A stretch of DNA of 46,773 bases from a virus, in IMG/VR virus record IMGVR_UViG_3300009130_000050, positions 1-46,773 of that record; one strand, given 5' to 3'. Position numbers and translations under genes: made by a program. The first letter of the stretch is position 1, and each line of letters starts with the position of its first letter. Below, piece after piece: positions 34,701 to 42,329 of this stretch. The notes under the pieces were generated by a model that was not told where the DNA came from, did not search any database, and saw only the letters and a program-made list of their open reading frames with translations.

Positions 34701-35671
34701 CTAAAGAAGCTTATTCCTATTCCGATATTTACCTTGTGCCGGCTATGTCGGTATTGAAAAGTCGATCAGATGCATGTACTACCGTAGAACTTGGAGCCAA
34801 CAGGTTCAAGCTTCCTGTAATACCTGCAAATATGAAGTGCGTAATATCTTCGGATCTGGCTAAGTGGTTTTCGCAAAACGGGTATTTTTATTCAATGCAC
34901 AGGTTCGATGTAGATCCGCTTGAATTTTGTAAAAGAGCCCGAAAAGAGGAATGGACGACTTCTTCTATTTCTCTCGGCATAAAAGATTTTGAAGGTGTTG
35001 TTTACGATCAGCTTGTAAAGTCTGTCCTGTCGGGAGAGTCTAAATTAGACTATGTCACTATAGATATAGCGCATGGTCATACTGAGTGCATGAGGAGAGT
35101 ACTTAGGATCATTAAATCCGATCTGCCGAAAGTCTTTACCATTGCAGGTAACGTAGCTACTTCGAGAGCTGCTATGGATCTAGAGAGATGGGGTGCTGAT
35201 GCCGTTAAATGCGGTATAGGAGGCGGTGCTGCTTGTAGTACTCGATTTAAGACTGGGTTCAATGTTCCTATGTTTTCTTGTGTTCAAGATTGTTCCAGGG
35301 GGGTGCACGTACCTATAATAGCCGATGGAGGTATAGTACAGAATGGAGATATAGCCAAAGCTTTGGTAGCTGGAGCCAGTATGGTTATGTGCGGGGGTAT
35401 TTTTGCGTCTTGTAAAGATAGTCCTACGGAGTATGTAGAAGACGATTTGACTCTGTATGGTTATAGGAAAATATACTACGGATCTGCAAGTGAAAGGAAC
35501 AAAGGTTACAACCGTCACATAGAGGGTATGGAGATATCCGTAGACGGAAATGGCATGACTTATGAGCAAAAGCTTAAAGAGATAGAAGAAGATATAAGTA
35601 GTGCGATTAGCTATGCAGGAGGAACGGATCTTGAAGCTTTTTCCGGAGTTGGTTATAATTTTCGCAGATAG
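34697..35671 (+). CDS. GMP reductase / IMP dehydrogenase-like enzyme
   Basis: This 324-residue TIM-barrel enzyme shows the IMPDH/GMPR family motifs: [10 protein letters not shown]-like start, [12 protein letters not shown] (about 119-130), [11 protein letters not shown] (149-159), the active-site loop [12 protein letters not shown] with Cys180, PIIADGGI, and the phosphate-binding [21 protein letters not shown]. No CBS domains are present. The overall length and lack of CBS insertion fit GuaC-type GMP reductase (GMP + NADPH to IMP + NH3 + NADP+), although IMP dehydrogenase remains possible. Placed inside the virion-gene block, it may adjust guanine nucleotide pools during infection. All expected loop residues look intact, so it is probably active. 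Confidence 0.85.
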   Translation: MTKEAYSYSDIYLVPAMSVLKSRSDACTTVELGANRFKLPVIPANMKCVISSDLAKWFSQNGYFYSMHRFDVDPLEFCKRARKEEWTTSSISLGIKDFEGVVYDQLVKSVLSGESKLDYVTIDIAHGHTECMRRVLRIIKSDLPKVFTIAGNVATSRAAMDLERWGADAVKCGIGGGAACSTRFKTGFNVPMFSCVQDCSRGVHVPIIADGGIVQNGDIAKALVAGASMVMCGGIFASCKDSPTEYVEDDLTLYGYRKIYYGSASERNKGYNRHIEGMEISVDGNGMTYEQKLKEIEEDISSAISYAGGTDLEAFSGVGYNFRR

Positions 35672-36151
35672 ATGCAGACATTAAGAGATTTACTGAAGAG
35701 CGACTACAAGCACATAACCGAGGCTTTGGATCTGCTATATAATAAACATGAGGAAGTGCAGATAGTACCCGAAGGTCCTTATGACAGAGGAAATTTGGAT
35801 TGGTTGTATCTCACTACCATAACTGAGCTTCTCGAGTCCGACCAATCCGATCCCGTTAACAAAGTCGTAATTTCGAAAGTACCTATAGATGAGTTTAATG
35901 ATTCTGAATATTACGACATATCTATAGTACCTGAAAAAGGTGACAGGCGTAGTTTGGAGTTTATCAAATGGATGGAAATTATCGACGCAGAGTTATCAGT
36001 CGAGTGCGGAGACTTACCGTATAGTGAAATTATATTTCTTATACTATGGGAGATGACTCTCCATGGCTTTACGGAAGAAGACAGGTCGAAGTCCAAACTT
36101 CTTTCGGAAAAAATATTAAAGAGTATCATTAAAGAAAAGTATGGTAAATAA
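35672..36151 (+). CDS. Protein of unknown function after the GMP reductase gene
   Basis: A 159-residue acidic protein whose ATG follows the previous stop directly. It starts MQTLRDLLKSDYKHITEAL and contains PYSEIIFLILWEMTLHGFTEEDR, reminiscent of a small family of uncharacterised proteins in which an LWEMTFYGF-like motif recurs; I cannot confirm membership. No membrane segment is present. It is the last gene of the portal-to-GMPR group. Confidence 0.6.
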   Translation: MQTLRDLLKSDYKHITEALDLLYNKHEEVQIVPEGPYDRGNLDWLYLTTITELLESDQSDPVNKVVISKVPIDEFNDSEYYDISIVPEKGDRRSLEFIKWMEIIDAELSVECGDLPYSEIIFLILWEMTLHGFTEEDRSKSKLLSEKILKSIIKEKYGK

Positions 36152-36177
36152 CTCATCTTTACTTTAATCTTTGTTGT

Positions 36178-36510
36178 ATGAATCATAAGGATTTAGCAAA
36201 AAATATATTAAGTAGGTTTAACATAGAGAAATCTGCAGATCATGTGAAGGAGGTTACGTCTTCTTCCGAAGCCGCCTCTTACATAGAGGATTTGGATTTA
36301 TGGACGGGAAAAGATAGTGTAGTAGACTCAGATGACTCTACCACAGATCTTTTTAATCAGGAGATAGCTGAAAAAGCTCAGCTCCCTCATCAGGAAGAGA
36401 ATACCGACTCTGGATCAGAAGAGTCTGACGAGTCCAAAGACCTGGACCAAGGGTATTCAGTGGACAAGAGTGATATGTACACTGGATCTGGAGACGGTCC
36501 AAAAATATAG
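36178..36510 (+). CDS. Small acidic protein with an N-terminal K-S-A motif
   Basis: A 110-residue, very acidic protein. The N-terminus (NILSRFNIEKSADHVKEV) contains the K-[SA]-[SA] motif at about residues 19-22; the rest is disordered-looking (SDDSTTDLFNQ, EESDESKDLDQ). It could be a scaffold or internal virion protein released by cleavage at this site. The leader reads TTTAATCTTTGTTGT before the ATG and lacks a Shine-Dalgarno. Confidence 0.55.
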   Translation: MNHKDLAKNILSRFNIEKSADHVKEVTSSSEAASYIEDLDLWTGKDSVVDSDDSTTDLFNQEIAEKAQLPHQEENTDSGSEESDESKDLDQGYSVDKSDMYTGSGDGPKI

Positions 36511-36521
36511 TAGTTTAGGAT

Positions 36522-37280
36522 ATGGCCTTCCCACCTTTAAACTTGCTCGCTCCTGATGGGCGTATGGGAAGCTCGGCTTCTCATGAGCTCGGCGTTTTTG
36601 CAAGAGATAAGGTTCTAGCCCCGATAATCCGGCCTTTCTATAACGCCACCCGTGACTCGGAGCATCTCCCAGGCTGGGCGAATAGTTTGGCTACTGGAGG
36701 GCTAGCCGGAGCTGCGATTGGTGCTTTGGTAAACAAACTCAGAGGAGGCAGTGCAGGCAAAGGCGCTTTATGGGGAGCAGGCATAGGGTCTCTAGGACTA
36801 GGCGCTCTGGGTTACATGTCCCGGAATGAAGATTGGGCTTCCAAGATACCAGGAATAGGTGGGATGTTCGCTAATCGAAATACTTTGGACAATCCCAAAA
36901 TCCCTCAGGTCGGAATCCAGGGAGCCACCTTTACTGACAAGACTCCAGAAGAACAAAGTCAGGCTCTTCTGAAAAGCAGTTCTACTATGGAAGTCATTTC
37001 CAAGATATATAACGATCATGCTTTGACTCTTATGCAGAAGCAGCATTTGGCTAACGAGGTACGTTACTTAGATACTTCAAAACAAAGGCAGTTAGACCAA
37101 ATAGTGTCAGGTGCATTTGGAGGCGGCATAGGATATTTAGTAGCCAAGTATTTACTGGGCATGGGTAAGTTTTCCACAGTACTGACTACAATAATTTCAG
37201 GACTCACGGCCGCAAATTTTTCAGGTGGTCCTAAGCCTAAACCTACTCATGATCAGTGGGGTAGGAAATATTATATGTAA
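36522..37280 (+). CDS. Glycine-zipper membrane-active or virion protein
   Basis: A 252-residue protein with several glycine-zipper helices: LATGGLAGAAIGALV (about 57-71), GKGALWGAGIGSLGLGALGY (about 77-97) and GGGIGYLVAKYLLGMG (about 200-215). It also carries LLKSSSTMEV (about 149-158). Such Gly-rich, membrane-compatible helices occur in phage ejection or internal virion proteins, but no named family is recognised. It is the first of five adjacent genes of this type. Confidence 0.6.
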   Translation: MAFPPLNLLAPDGRMGSSASHELGVFARDKVLAPIIRPFYNATRDSEHLPGWANSLATGGLAGAAIGALVNKLRGGSAGKGALWGAGIGSLGLGALGYMSRNEDWASKIPGIGGMFANRNTLDNPKIPQVGIQGATFTDKTPEEQSQALLKSSSTMEVISKIYNDHALTLMQKQHLANEVRYLDTSKQRQLDQIVSGAFGGGIGYLVAKYLLGMGKFSTVLTTIISGLTAANFSGGPKPKPTHDQWGRKYYM

Positions 37281-37282
37281 CT

Positions 37283-37879
37283 ATGATTGGCGGTGGGTAT
37301 AAAGGTCTGCTGTCGCGAATAGCTGCTGCTAAAGTACTAAGGCACCAGGTTCGACAAGATAATTCTGGTGCGTCGACTTTAGCTTCACTACCGGGCGTGG
37401 CTCTAATGACTGCAGGAGGTCCAGTCATGGTTCCCGTAGGTATGTTTACCAACGAGCTTTTGAATAATATTAGCATAAACGGTAAAGAACTCGAAGCTCG
37501 TGATAAACTCGATACTGCTGAGGCTGGTATACGAGCCAGGAGTTGGAAAGACCAGGCAATGGATGGTCTTAAGAAATCTCCGTTATGGGCACTTGGCGGA
37601 GCACTAGGAGGAGGTCTTGGCGGATATGCTCTGTCCAGAGGTCAGCTCCATCCTACAATTGCTTCTGCTTTGGCAGGCGGACTGACAGGCGCAGCCGCTC
37701 CGGTAGTTATGTCCCTATTATCCAAAGCTGTATTGAATAATGTATCTGAAGAAGCGGTTGAAGATGCTAAGGATAACATAGCTAAAAATCCTTTCACTAC
37801 TGCGATACCTCTTGTAGGAGACGCTATAACTGCCTCCGGAATACCATCTAATGCAATAGACAGGAAAATTGCCAATTGA
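37283..37879 (+). CDS. Glycine-zipper virion-like protein
   Basis: A 198-residue protein beginning 2 bases after the previous stop. It has WALGGALGGGLGGYALSRG (about 99-117), LAGGLTGAAAPVVMSLLSKAV (about 130-150) and a preceding LMTAGGPVMVPVGMFTNEL helix; LKKSPLWAL recalls the K-[SA] motif. The composition suggests membrane-inserting helices. The function is inferred only from similarity in composition to its neighbours. Confidence 0.55.
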   Translation: MIGGGYKGLLSRIAAAKVLRHQVRQDNSGASTLASLPGVALMTAGGPVMVPVGMFTNELLNNISINGKELEARDKLDTAEAGIRARSWKDQAMDGLKKSPLWALGGALGGGLGGYALSRGQLHPTIASALAGGLTGAAAPVVMSLLSKAVLNNVSEEAVEDAKDNIAKNPFTTAIPLVGDAITASGIPSNAIDRKIAN

Positions 37880-37910
37880 CTGTGAATTTTGTTTTTGATT
37901 TAATTTATAC

Positions 37911-38471
37911 ATGAATAAGGAAAAACAGTACGGAAAGGATCTAGGCATTTTATTCGGATCCCTGAGCTCTGGAATAAATCCTAGCGGAGTAAATGTCGAG
38001 GATGGCTATTCTTCTGCTTACGAGGAAGATTTTAGAAACAAGCGACATTCTCACATCATGAAAGCTGCCCGTATAATTGTCGCCGACCATCTTGGAGAAG
38101 ACTCTCTTTCGCTACGTCATCTTGACGCTTTGGCTAGTGTTAACAGGCACCATAGTTCTCATGTAAAGGAAGCTAGTGACTTAGTGTTCGATACAATTAA
38201 AAATTACAAGCCTATGTCTAAGAAGTCCAATTGGTCGCCCAATTGGTTGCTGGGGCTTTTAGGTACTGCAGGTTCTGGGGCCTTATGGGCCGGTGCCGGT
38301 GCGGCTGCTGGTGTTGGCGCTTTAGGAGGAGGTCTCTATCATCTTACTCAAAAAGAGGTTGAGGAGGAGAATGCTGAAAACGAAGTAAAGAAACGTAAGA
38401 TAGAGTATTACAAGAATCTAGCACGAGAGCTCAATAGAAACATGTCCAAGAAATATGACTATGCTGGGTGA
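37911..38471 (+). CDS. Glycine-zipper virion-like protein
   Basis: A 186-residue protein. Its central helix, LLGLLGTAGSGALWAGAGAA followed by AGVGALGGGLYHL, is strongly Gly/Ala-rich and membrane-compatible (about residues 115-147), and it is followed by a charged coiled coil (EEENAENEVKKRKIEYYKNL). HIMKAARII, HVKEASDLV and MSKKSNWS echo the K-[SA]-[SA] motif. The leader reads TTTAATTTATAC before the ATG and has no Shine-Dalgarno; TTGACT lies about 40 bases upstream. Confidence 0.55.
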   Translation: MNKEKQYGKDLGILFGSLSSGINPSGVNVEDGYSSAYEEDFRNKRHSHIMKAARIIVADHLGEDSLSLRHLDALASVNRHHSSHVKEASDLVFDTIKNYKPMSKKSNWSPNWLLGLLGTAGSGALWAGAGAAAGVGALGGGLYHLTQKEVEEENAENEVKKRKIEYYKNLARELNRNMSKKYDYAG

Positions 38472-38748
38472 AGCTGATTTGTCTCAGCCTTCTGTAGAAG
38501 GTCAGTTCTCAGAACACGAGGGTTCTTGGGAACTCTCTGAGTACATGGTCAAGGTTTACGACATGTCCAAAGACGAGCATTGCAAAGAGTACGAAGAGCT
38601 ATTGTCTTTAGCAGCTTCCTCAGATCCTTCTGTAGTAGTAGTTGAGCAGGACAGGCAGTTCTGCCAGAACACAGAGAATTGGAAGATTTTTCTTACTTGT
38701 GCACTGGTTAGGTATAAAGATTTACTGGATAAGAAAAAAGGAGTTTAG
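38455..38748 (+). CDS. Small acidic protein of unknown function
   Basis: A 97-residue acidic, helical protein starting 17 bases inside the previous gene (MTMLGEADLSQ...); an alternative in-frame ATG at 38461 is possible. It has no glycine zipper, unlike its neighbours, and one Cys-containing C-terminal helix (IFLTCALVRYKDLLDKKKG). It could be a chaperone for adjacent hydrophobic proteins; this is inference from its position. Confidence 0.55.
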   Translation: MTMLGEADLSQPSVEGQFSEHEGSWELSEYMVKVYDMSKDEHCKEYEELLSLAASSDPSVVVVEQDRQFCQNTENWKIFLTCALVRYKDLLDKKKGV

Positions 38749-38750
38749 AA

Positions 38751-40106
38751 ATGTCGGATAATAATGATCGTGATTTAATAACTGCACTGACTATGGACAA
38801 GTCCTCAGCGGACACTTCGAATGCGTTACGCTATTTGCTGGGTGGGGCCGCTGCTGGAGGTGGGCTAGCGGCACTATACAATTATATAAAAGATTTTCAA
38901 CAGCAGTCATCAGAGATTGAAGAAGAAGATGATAACGCCTCCAATCCTTCGGTCAGGCTAGTAGGCATGGACAAAGCTTCTAATGCAGAGACCTATGGAG
39001 ATGGTTCTTTGGATAAGATGCTGAGATGGGGAGCGGGAGGAGTGGGCCTTGGTCTAGGATATATGGGGGTTAAGGAGATCTACGACCGTATAAAAGAGAA
39101 GCGTCTTAATAAAGAGCTGGAGTCCTCTCAAGAACAATATCTTGAATCTCTGCACGCCAGGAGGGAGTCTGAGCAGAACAAGTACGCATCTCTTGATAAG
39201 GAGGCGGTTGTGGACACGACACTTGCAGGCGCTGGGTCATTACTTGTGGCTTTGGCATTGGCTAGTGGAGTTATAACTAACAAAGCACTAGGAGATGCTT
39301 TTCCTTCCATCAAGCCCGCAGGAAAGGGCGGCGATCTTGGAGGCAGGCCTATAGCTGTGAAGCGTCCAAGGAGATCAGACCCCATGGCCAACGAATCTCC
39401 TTCAGAAAACACGGTACTGGATGAAAACGGTAATGAAGTGAAAACAGTATCGCTGGACAAATCTTCGGATGCCAGGGATGACTCCGAAGAAATAGGCAAT
39501 CTTATACGCATGACTACTGCGGACGACTCTATATCTAAGAAGGCTGGATTCGATGATCTTATAAATGCCGTGGCTATGGGTAGGTCTGAAGAAATTAAGG
39601 ACTCCATCCCTTACGGTATAAACCAGGTTTTTCAAATAGTGAAAGGAGCCGGTATGGAGAAAGTTTCTTCGCTTTCGCGTGAGCTGGCAATAGAAGTCCT
39701 TTCCTCGGATCCTATGATGAAGGAAGCTTTTGCTCCTATATTTGCATCCGAGTATTATGAGATGAGCCCGTACATAGTTGACTCGGCTATGAAGTGCGAT
39801 CAGGATACTCGAGAAAACTTGTTGAAACTGGCCAGACATTTCAATGCAGAGTATAGGAAGTCTGTCTTTTCTTCTAGCGAAGATCTTGTTGAGTCTTACA
39901 GTTCTATGGATAAATCTGCTAGTACGGCAGTACCTACTTCGTTCCTTCAAGACGTTTTGGCAAAAGGTCATGGCTTTCATGCAAGCGGCGTAGATTCTTT
40001 GGAAGAAGGGGAGGACGAAGATAATGCGCAAGTCTCAGAAGGCGAAGAAGACATGGTGGAGGAGCCTGACGATCAGCCTGACATGATAGACGAGATGCTT
40101 GCATAA
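38751..40106 (+). CDS. Virion-like protein with glycine zippers and seven K-[SA]-type motifs
   Basis: A 451-residue protein. It repeats a short motif: MDKSSAD (about residue 15), MDKASNA (about 75), LDKEAVV (about 148), LDKSSDA (about 230), SKKAGFD (about 263), MEKVSSL and MDKSAST (about 390). It also has membrane-compatible Gly/Ala helices (LLGGAAAGGGLAALY, GAGGVGLGLGYMG, TLAGAGSLLVALALASGVI) and an acidic C-terminal tail. The motif spacing would cut the protein into segments if it were a protease site. It closes the virion-like block, with promoter-like element 4 starting 17 bases after its stop. Confidence 0.65.
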   Translation: MSDNNDRDLITALTMDKSSADTSNALRYLLGGAAAGGGLAALYNYIKDFQQQSSEIEEEDDNASNPSVRLVGMDKASNAETYGDGSLDKMLRWGAGGVGLGLGYMGVKEIYDRIKEKRLNKELESSQEQYLESLHARRESEQNKYASLDKEAVVDTTLAGAGSLLVALALASGVITNKALGDAFPSIKPAGKGGDLGGRPIAVKRPRRSDPMANESPSENTVLDENGNEVKTVSLDKSSDARDDSEEIGNLIRMTTADDSISKKAGFDDLINAVAMGRSEEIKDSIPYGINQVFQIVKGAGMEKVSSLSRELAIEVLSSDPMMKEAFAPIFASEYYEMSPYIVDSAMKCDQDTRENLLKLARHFNAEYRKSVFSSSEDLVESYSSMDKSASTAVPTSFLQDVLAKGHGFHASGVDSLEEGEDEDNAQVSEGEEDMVEEPDDQPDMIDEMLA

Positions 40107-40122
40107 ATTGCAGGCGTTTTTG

Positions 40123-40152
40123 TGTTATATATATTTGACGTCACTGACGTAA
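40123..40152 (+). promoter_or_regulatory. Phage promoter-like element (copy 4) plus inverted repeat
   Basis: TGTTATATATATTTGA at 40123-40138 is identical to copy 2. It is followed by overlapping inverted repeats (ACGTCA-C-TGACGT). It lies about 35 bases upstream of the TTG start of the DUF1064-like nuclease gene and probably starts the accessory block. Confidence 0.6.
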
Positions 40153-40172
40153 CTATTTACTAATTTTTACAT

Positions 40173-40547
40173 TTGAGGCGCTTTAACAAATACGGAGTAA
40201 GTCCTAAGGATCAGCGTACCGAGGATGGTATAGTATTCGCATCTAAATGGGAGGCAAAAGCCTACCTTATTTTGAAAGAGGAATTAGGTCTGGACAGCTT
40301 TACTCTTCAGCCGTCTTACGAGCTTCAAGAGAAGTTTAGGGACGAGGAGGGAAAAGCTATTCGTGCTATAAAATACGAAGCGGACTTTTTGGTGTACGAC
40401 GAATACATAGTGGATACGAAAGGCTTCGAAACCGACGTATTCAAAATGAAGGAGAAGATATTTAAATTCAAATTCGGCAAATCCATAATAAAACTCAAAA
40501 CCAAGAAACAATTAATGAAGTTTATTTCCGAGGTTAAGAGGGTGTAG
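40173..40547 (+). CDS. DUF1064-like small nuclease
   Basis: A 124-residue basic protein starting at TTG (40173): RRFNKYGVSPKDQR is close to the conserved N-terminus of phage DUF1064 proteins, followed by FASKWEAKAYLIL, YEADFLVYDEYIVDTKG and a Lys-rich C-terminus. The E...D-x-F...D-x-K arrangement fits a PD-(D/E)xK nuclease core, which may act on branched phage DNA. It stands alone between promoter-like element 4 and a terminator. The family name is recalled, not searched. Confidence 0.75.
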   Translation: MRRFNKYGVSPKDQRTEDGIVFASKWEAKAYLILKEELGLDSFTLQPSYELQEKFRDEEGKAIRAIKYEADFLVYDEYIVDTKGFETDVFKMKEKIFKFKFGKSIIKLKTKKQLMKFISEVKRV

Positions 40548-40580
40548 CAAAAAAACTTACCAACTTTAATTTATCTATTG

Positions 40581-40603
40581 GCCCGCTTTATGCGGGCTTT
40601 TTT
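40581..40603 (+). terminator. Intrinsic terminator after the DUF1064-like gene
   Basis: GCCCGC (40581-40586) pairs with GCGGGC (40592-40597) around TTTAT, followed by T6. It lies 5 bases before the next start codon, so the 40609 gene probably depends on read-through or a promoter within this spacer. Confidence 0.85.
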
Positions 40604-40608
40604 ATGCT

Positions 40609-41346
40609 ATGACAACAGAAGATAACTATACAGCACTGTGTTCTCTTATAGAAGAACATCAACGTCCTGAGCTCGTAGAGCCAGTAAACGGGTTTATAAC
40701 AAAATGGAAAGATCAGTTAGTATCTGCACCTGGCAGTACTAGGAAGCAGTATCATCACGCTTACGAGGGGGGTCTGCTCGCACATATACTTGAGACGTAT
40801 AACTTGGCTTTTGACATGATGAGTTCTGTCATGGAAAGACAGGGTAAAGACGTCAGTACCAGTTTCTGCTCGGAAGTTCATACTGAAGGGCTCTGGGCTT
40901 CTTGTATTCTCAATGTAGCTTTATTCCACGACATCCATAAAGTATTGGATCCTATGGGCGAGCCTCAGTATGTAGCAAACATACTTAAATCTGGTAGTCG
41001 TTCAGATGCGGTTCCATACAAGGTTAACCCCAGCTACATGTCTTGGGAAGGCAGTGCTTCGACTAAATTACTCAGTACTGTTGACGATGGAGGGTGTAGC
41101 GCTCTTACCTGGGCCCTATCCAACGGAGAGTTAACAGTTAAGAATGGAGGTATAAAAAGCCTCATGTCCCTGGCAGCTCATGCCCCGGATGTTTTAGACA
41201 ACTTATGCGAGTCCGAGCTTTATGCTATCAAGTATCACGGAGGAGCATACGAAACCAGCAAGTTTGATCTGCAGGGAAAAGAGAATTTATTGCAGATTGT
41301 TTTTCATGCAGCGGATATGATTAGCAGCAGGTCCGCGTCAGAATAA
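40609..41346 (+). CDS. HD-domain phosphohydrolase-like protein
   Basis: A 245-residue protein with HD-superfamily metal ligands in order: His49/His50 in YHHAYEGGLLAHI, His59, the HD pair His107-Asp108 in ALFHDIHKV, and a late VFHAADM (about 233-239). HD domains hydrolyse phosphoesters such as (d)NTPs or cyclic nucleotides; the phage substrate is unknown. The start lies just after the terminator, with no clear Shine-Dalgarno. It is followed by the TcmP-like gene. Confidence 0.7.
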   Translation: MTTEDNYTALCSLIEEHQRPELVEPVNGFITKWKDQLVSAPGSTRKQYHHAYEGGLLAHILETYNLAFDMMSSVMERQGKDVSTSFCSEVHTEGLWASCILNVALFHDIHKVLDPMGEPQYVANILKSGSRSDAVPYKVNPSYMSWEGSASTKLLSTVDDGGCSALTWALSNGELTVKNGGIKSLMSLAAHAPDVLDNLCESELYAIKYHGGAYETSKFDLQGKENLLQIVFHAADMISSRSASE

Positions 41347-41366
41347 TAGAAGGGATAGGATTAACA

Positions 41367-42299
41367 ATGGCATTAGCTGAAAGCGTACTTATAGGAGGGT
41401 CTTACGTACCCAAGGCAGGATTTTCAAAAGATTCTTTTGAGAAACAAAGGAGGCTGGAAAGGTTTGTACTGGCCCACGCCAGGTCTGTTGGAGAGACTAG
41501 CGAAGAACGTCCTTACATATTCGTGGATACCCACGGAGGATTAGGACTGTGGAAGAGTAAAAAAGAGAAAGCCTGCCTAGGTTCTCCGATACTCATACAC
41601 AGAATACTTGATCATCACGGGATAAGGTTTCGGGGTCTTGTATTTGAGAAACACACTCCTAGCTACGAACAACTGAAAATATGTTGTGCATTCGCAAGAA
41701 CTGGCGAAGTTCATGTCTACAACATGGACAACAGTAGGGCTGCTTCTGTGTTAGAGCAGTGGGCCAGGGAGGATCAGGTAAATCTGGAAGATCTTCCTGG
41801 ATTCATATATCAGGACTACACTGGTGGCGCTAGCGTACAGCAAGTTCGTCATCTCGGTTCTGGTCACAATATGGATTTGCTCATACATTTCTCTACACAG
41901 GGATCCAGGAGACAGAGGTGCAAGAAAGAAAAGCTTTCTACCGATCTGGATCTGATGGCGTTTGCTAACCAGTTAGGTCGGCAGCACTACTTCGTTTCCG
42001 AGCCCGTGGGCAGGCATAGTTTCATATTCCTGCATTGCACTAACAACAGTGACGAGCCTCTCACCGAAGACTTCGTGTCTGTAAATAGTGAAGAGGGCGT
42101 CAGAAGGATTGTAAGTGCCATATACACAAAAACAGACCATAAGGTCATAACGGACAGTATCCTACATGGCGATGTCTGCTTATGGGAATTTCTTAGGTCT
42201 TACCACACTGAACATCCTAGTCAGCAGGAGCTGATAGGAGAAGGAGACACACAGCACAGGCTTTCTCCTCCTCCGGTTGATTTCAACCCGTTTAAATAA
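41367..42299 (+). CDS. TcmP-like (three-Cys-motif partner) protein
   Basis: A 310-residue protein. FVDTHGGLGLWKSKKEKACLGSP...RGLVFEKHTPSYEQL (about 51-110) resembles the nucleotide-binding Rossmann start of TcmP and related methyltransferase-like proteins, D-x-FAGxG...GSP...F-x-E-x-D. The partner three-Cys-motif protein is not evident nearby. The C-terminal part has HGDVCLWEFLRSYH. A Ser/Pro-rich tail ends it. The similarity is modest; a methyltransferase-related fold is the broader call. GGGATAGGA precedes the ATG. Confidence 0.5.
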   Translation: MALAESVLIGGSYVPKAGFSKDSFEKQRRLERFVLAHARSVGETSEERPYIFVDTHGGLGLWKSKKEKACLGSPILIHRILDHHGIRFRGLVFEKHTPSYEQLKICCAFARTGEVHVYNMDNSRAASVLEQWAREDQVNLEDLPGFIYQDYTGGASVQQVRHLGSGHNMDLLIHFSTQGSRRQRCKKEKLSTDLDLMAFANQLGRQHYFVSEPVGRHSFIFLHCTNNSDEPLTEDFVSVNSEEGVRRIVSAIYTKTDHKVITDSILHGDVCLWEFLRSYHTEHPSQQELIGEGDTQHRLSPPPVDFNPFK

Positions 42300-42329
42300 A
42301 CACAAACAATCCAAACAAGGAAGGATATT

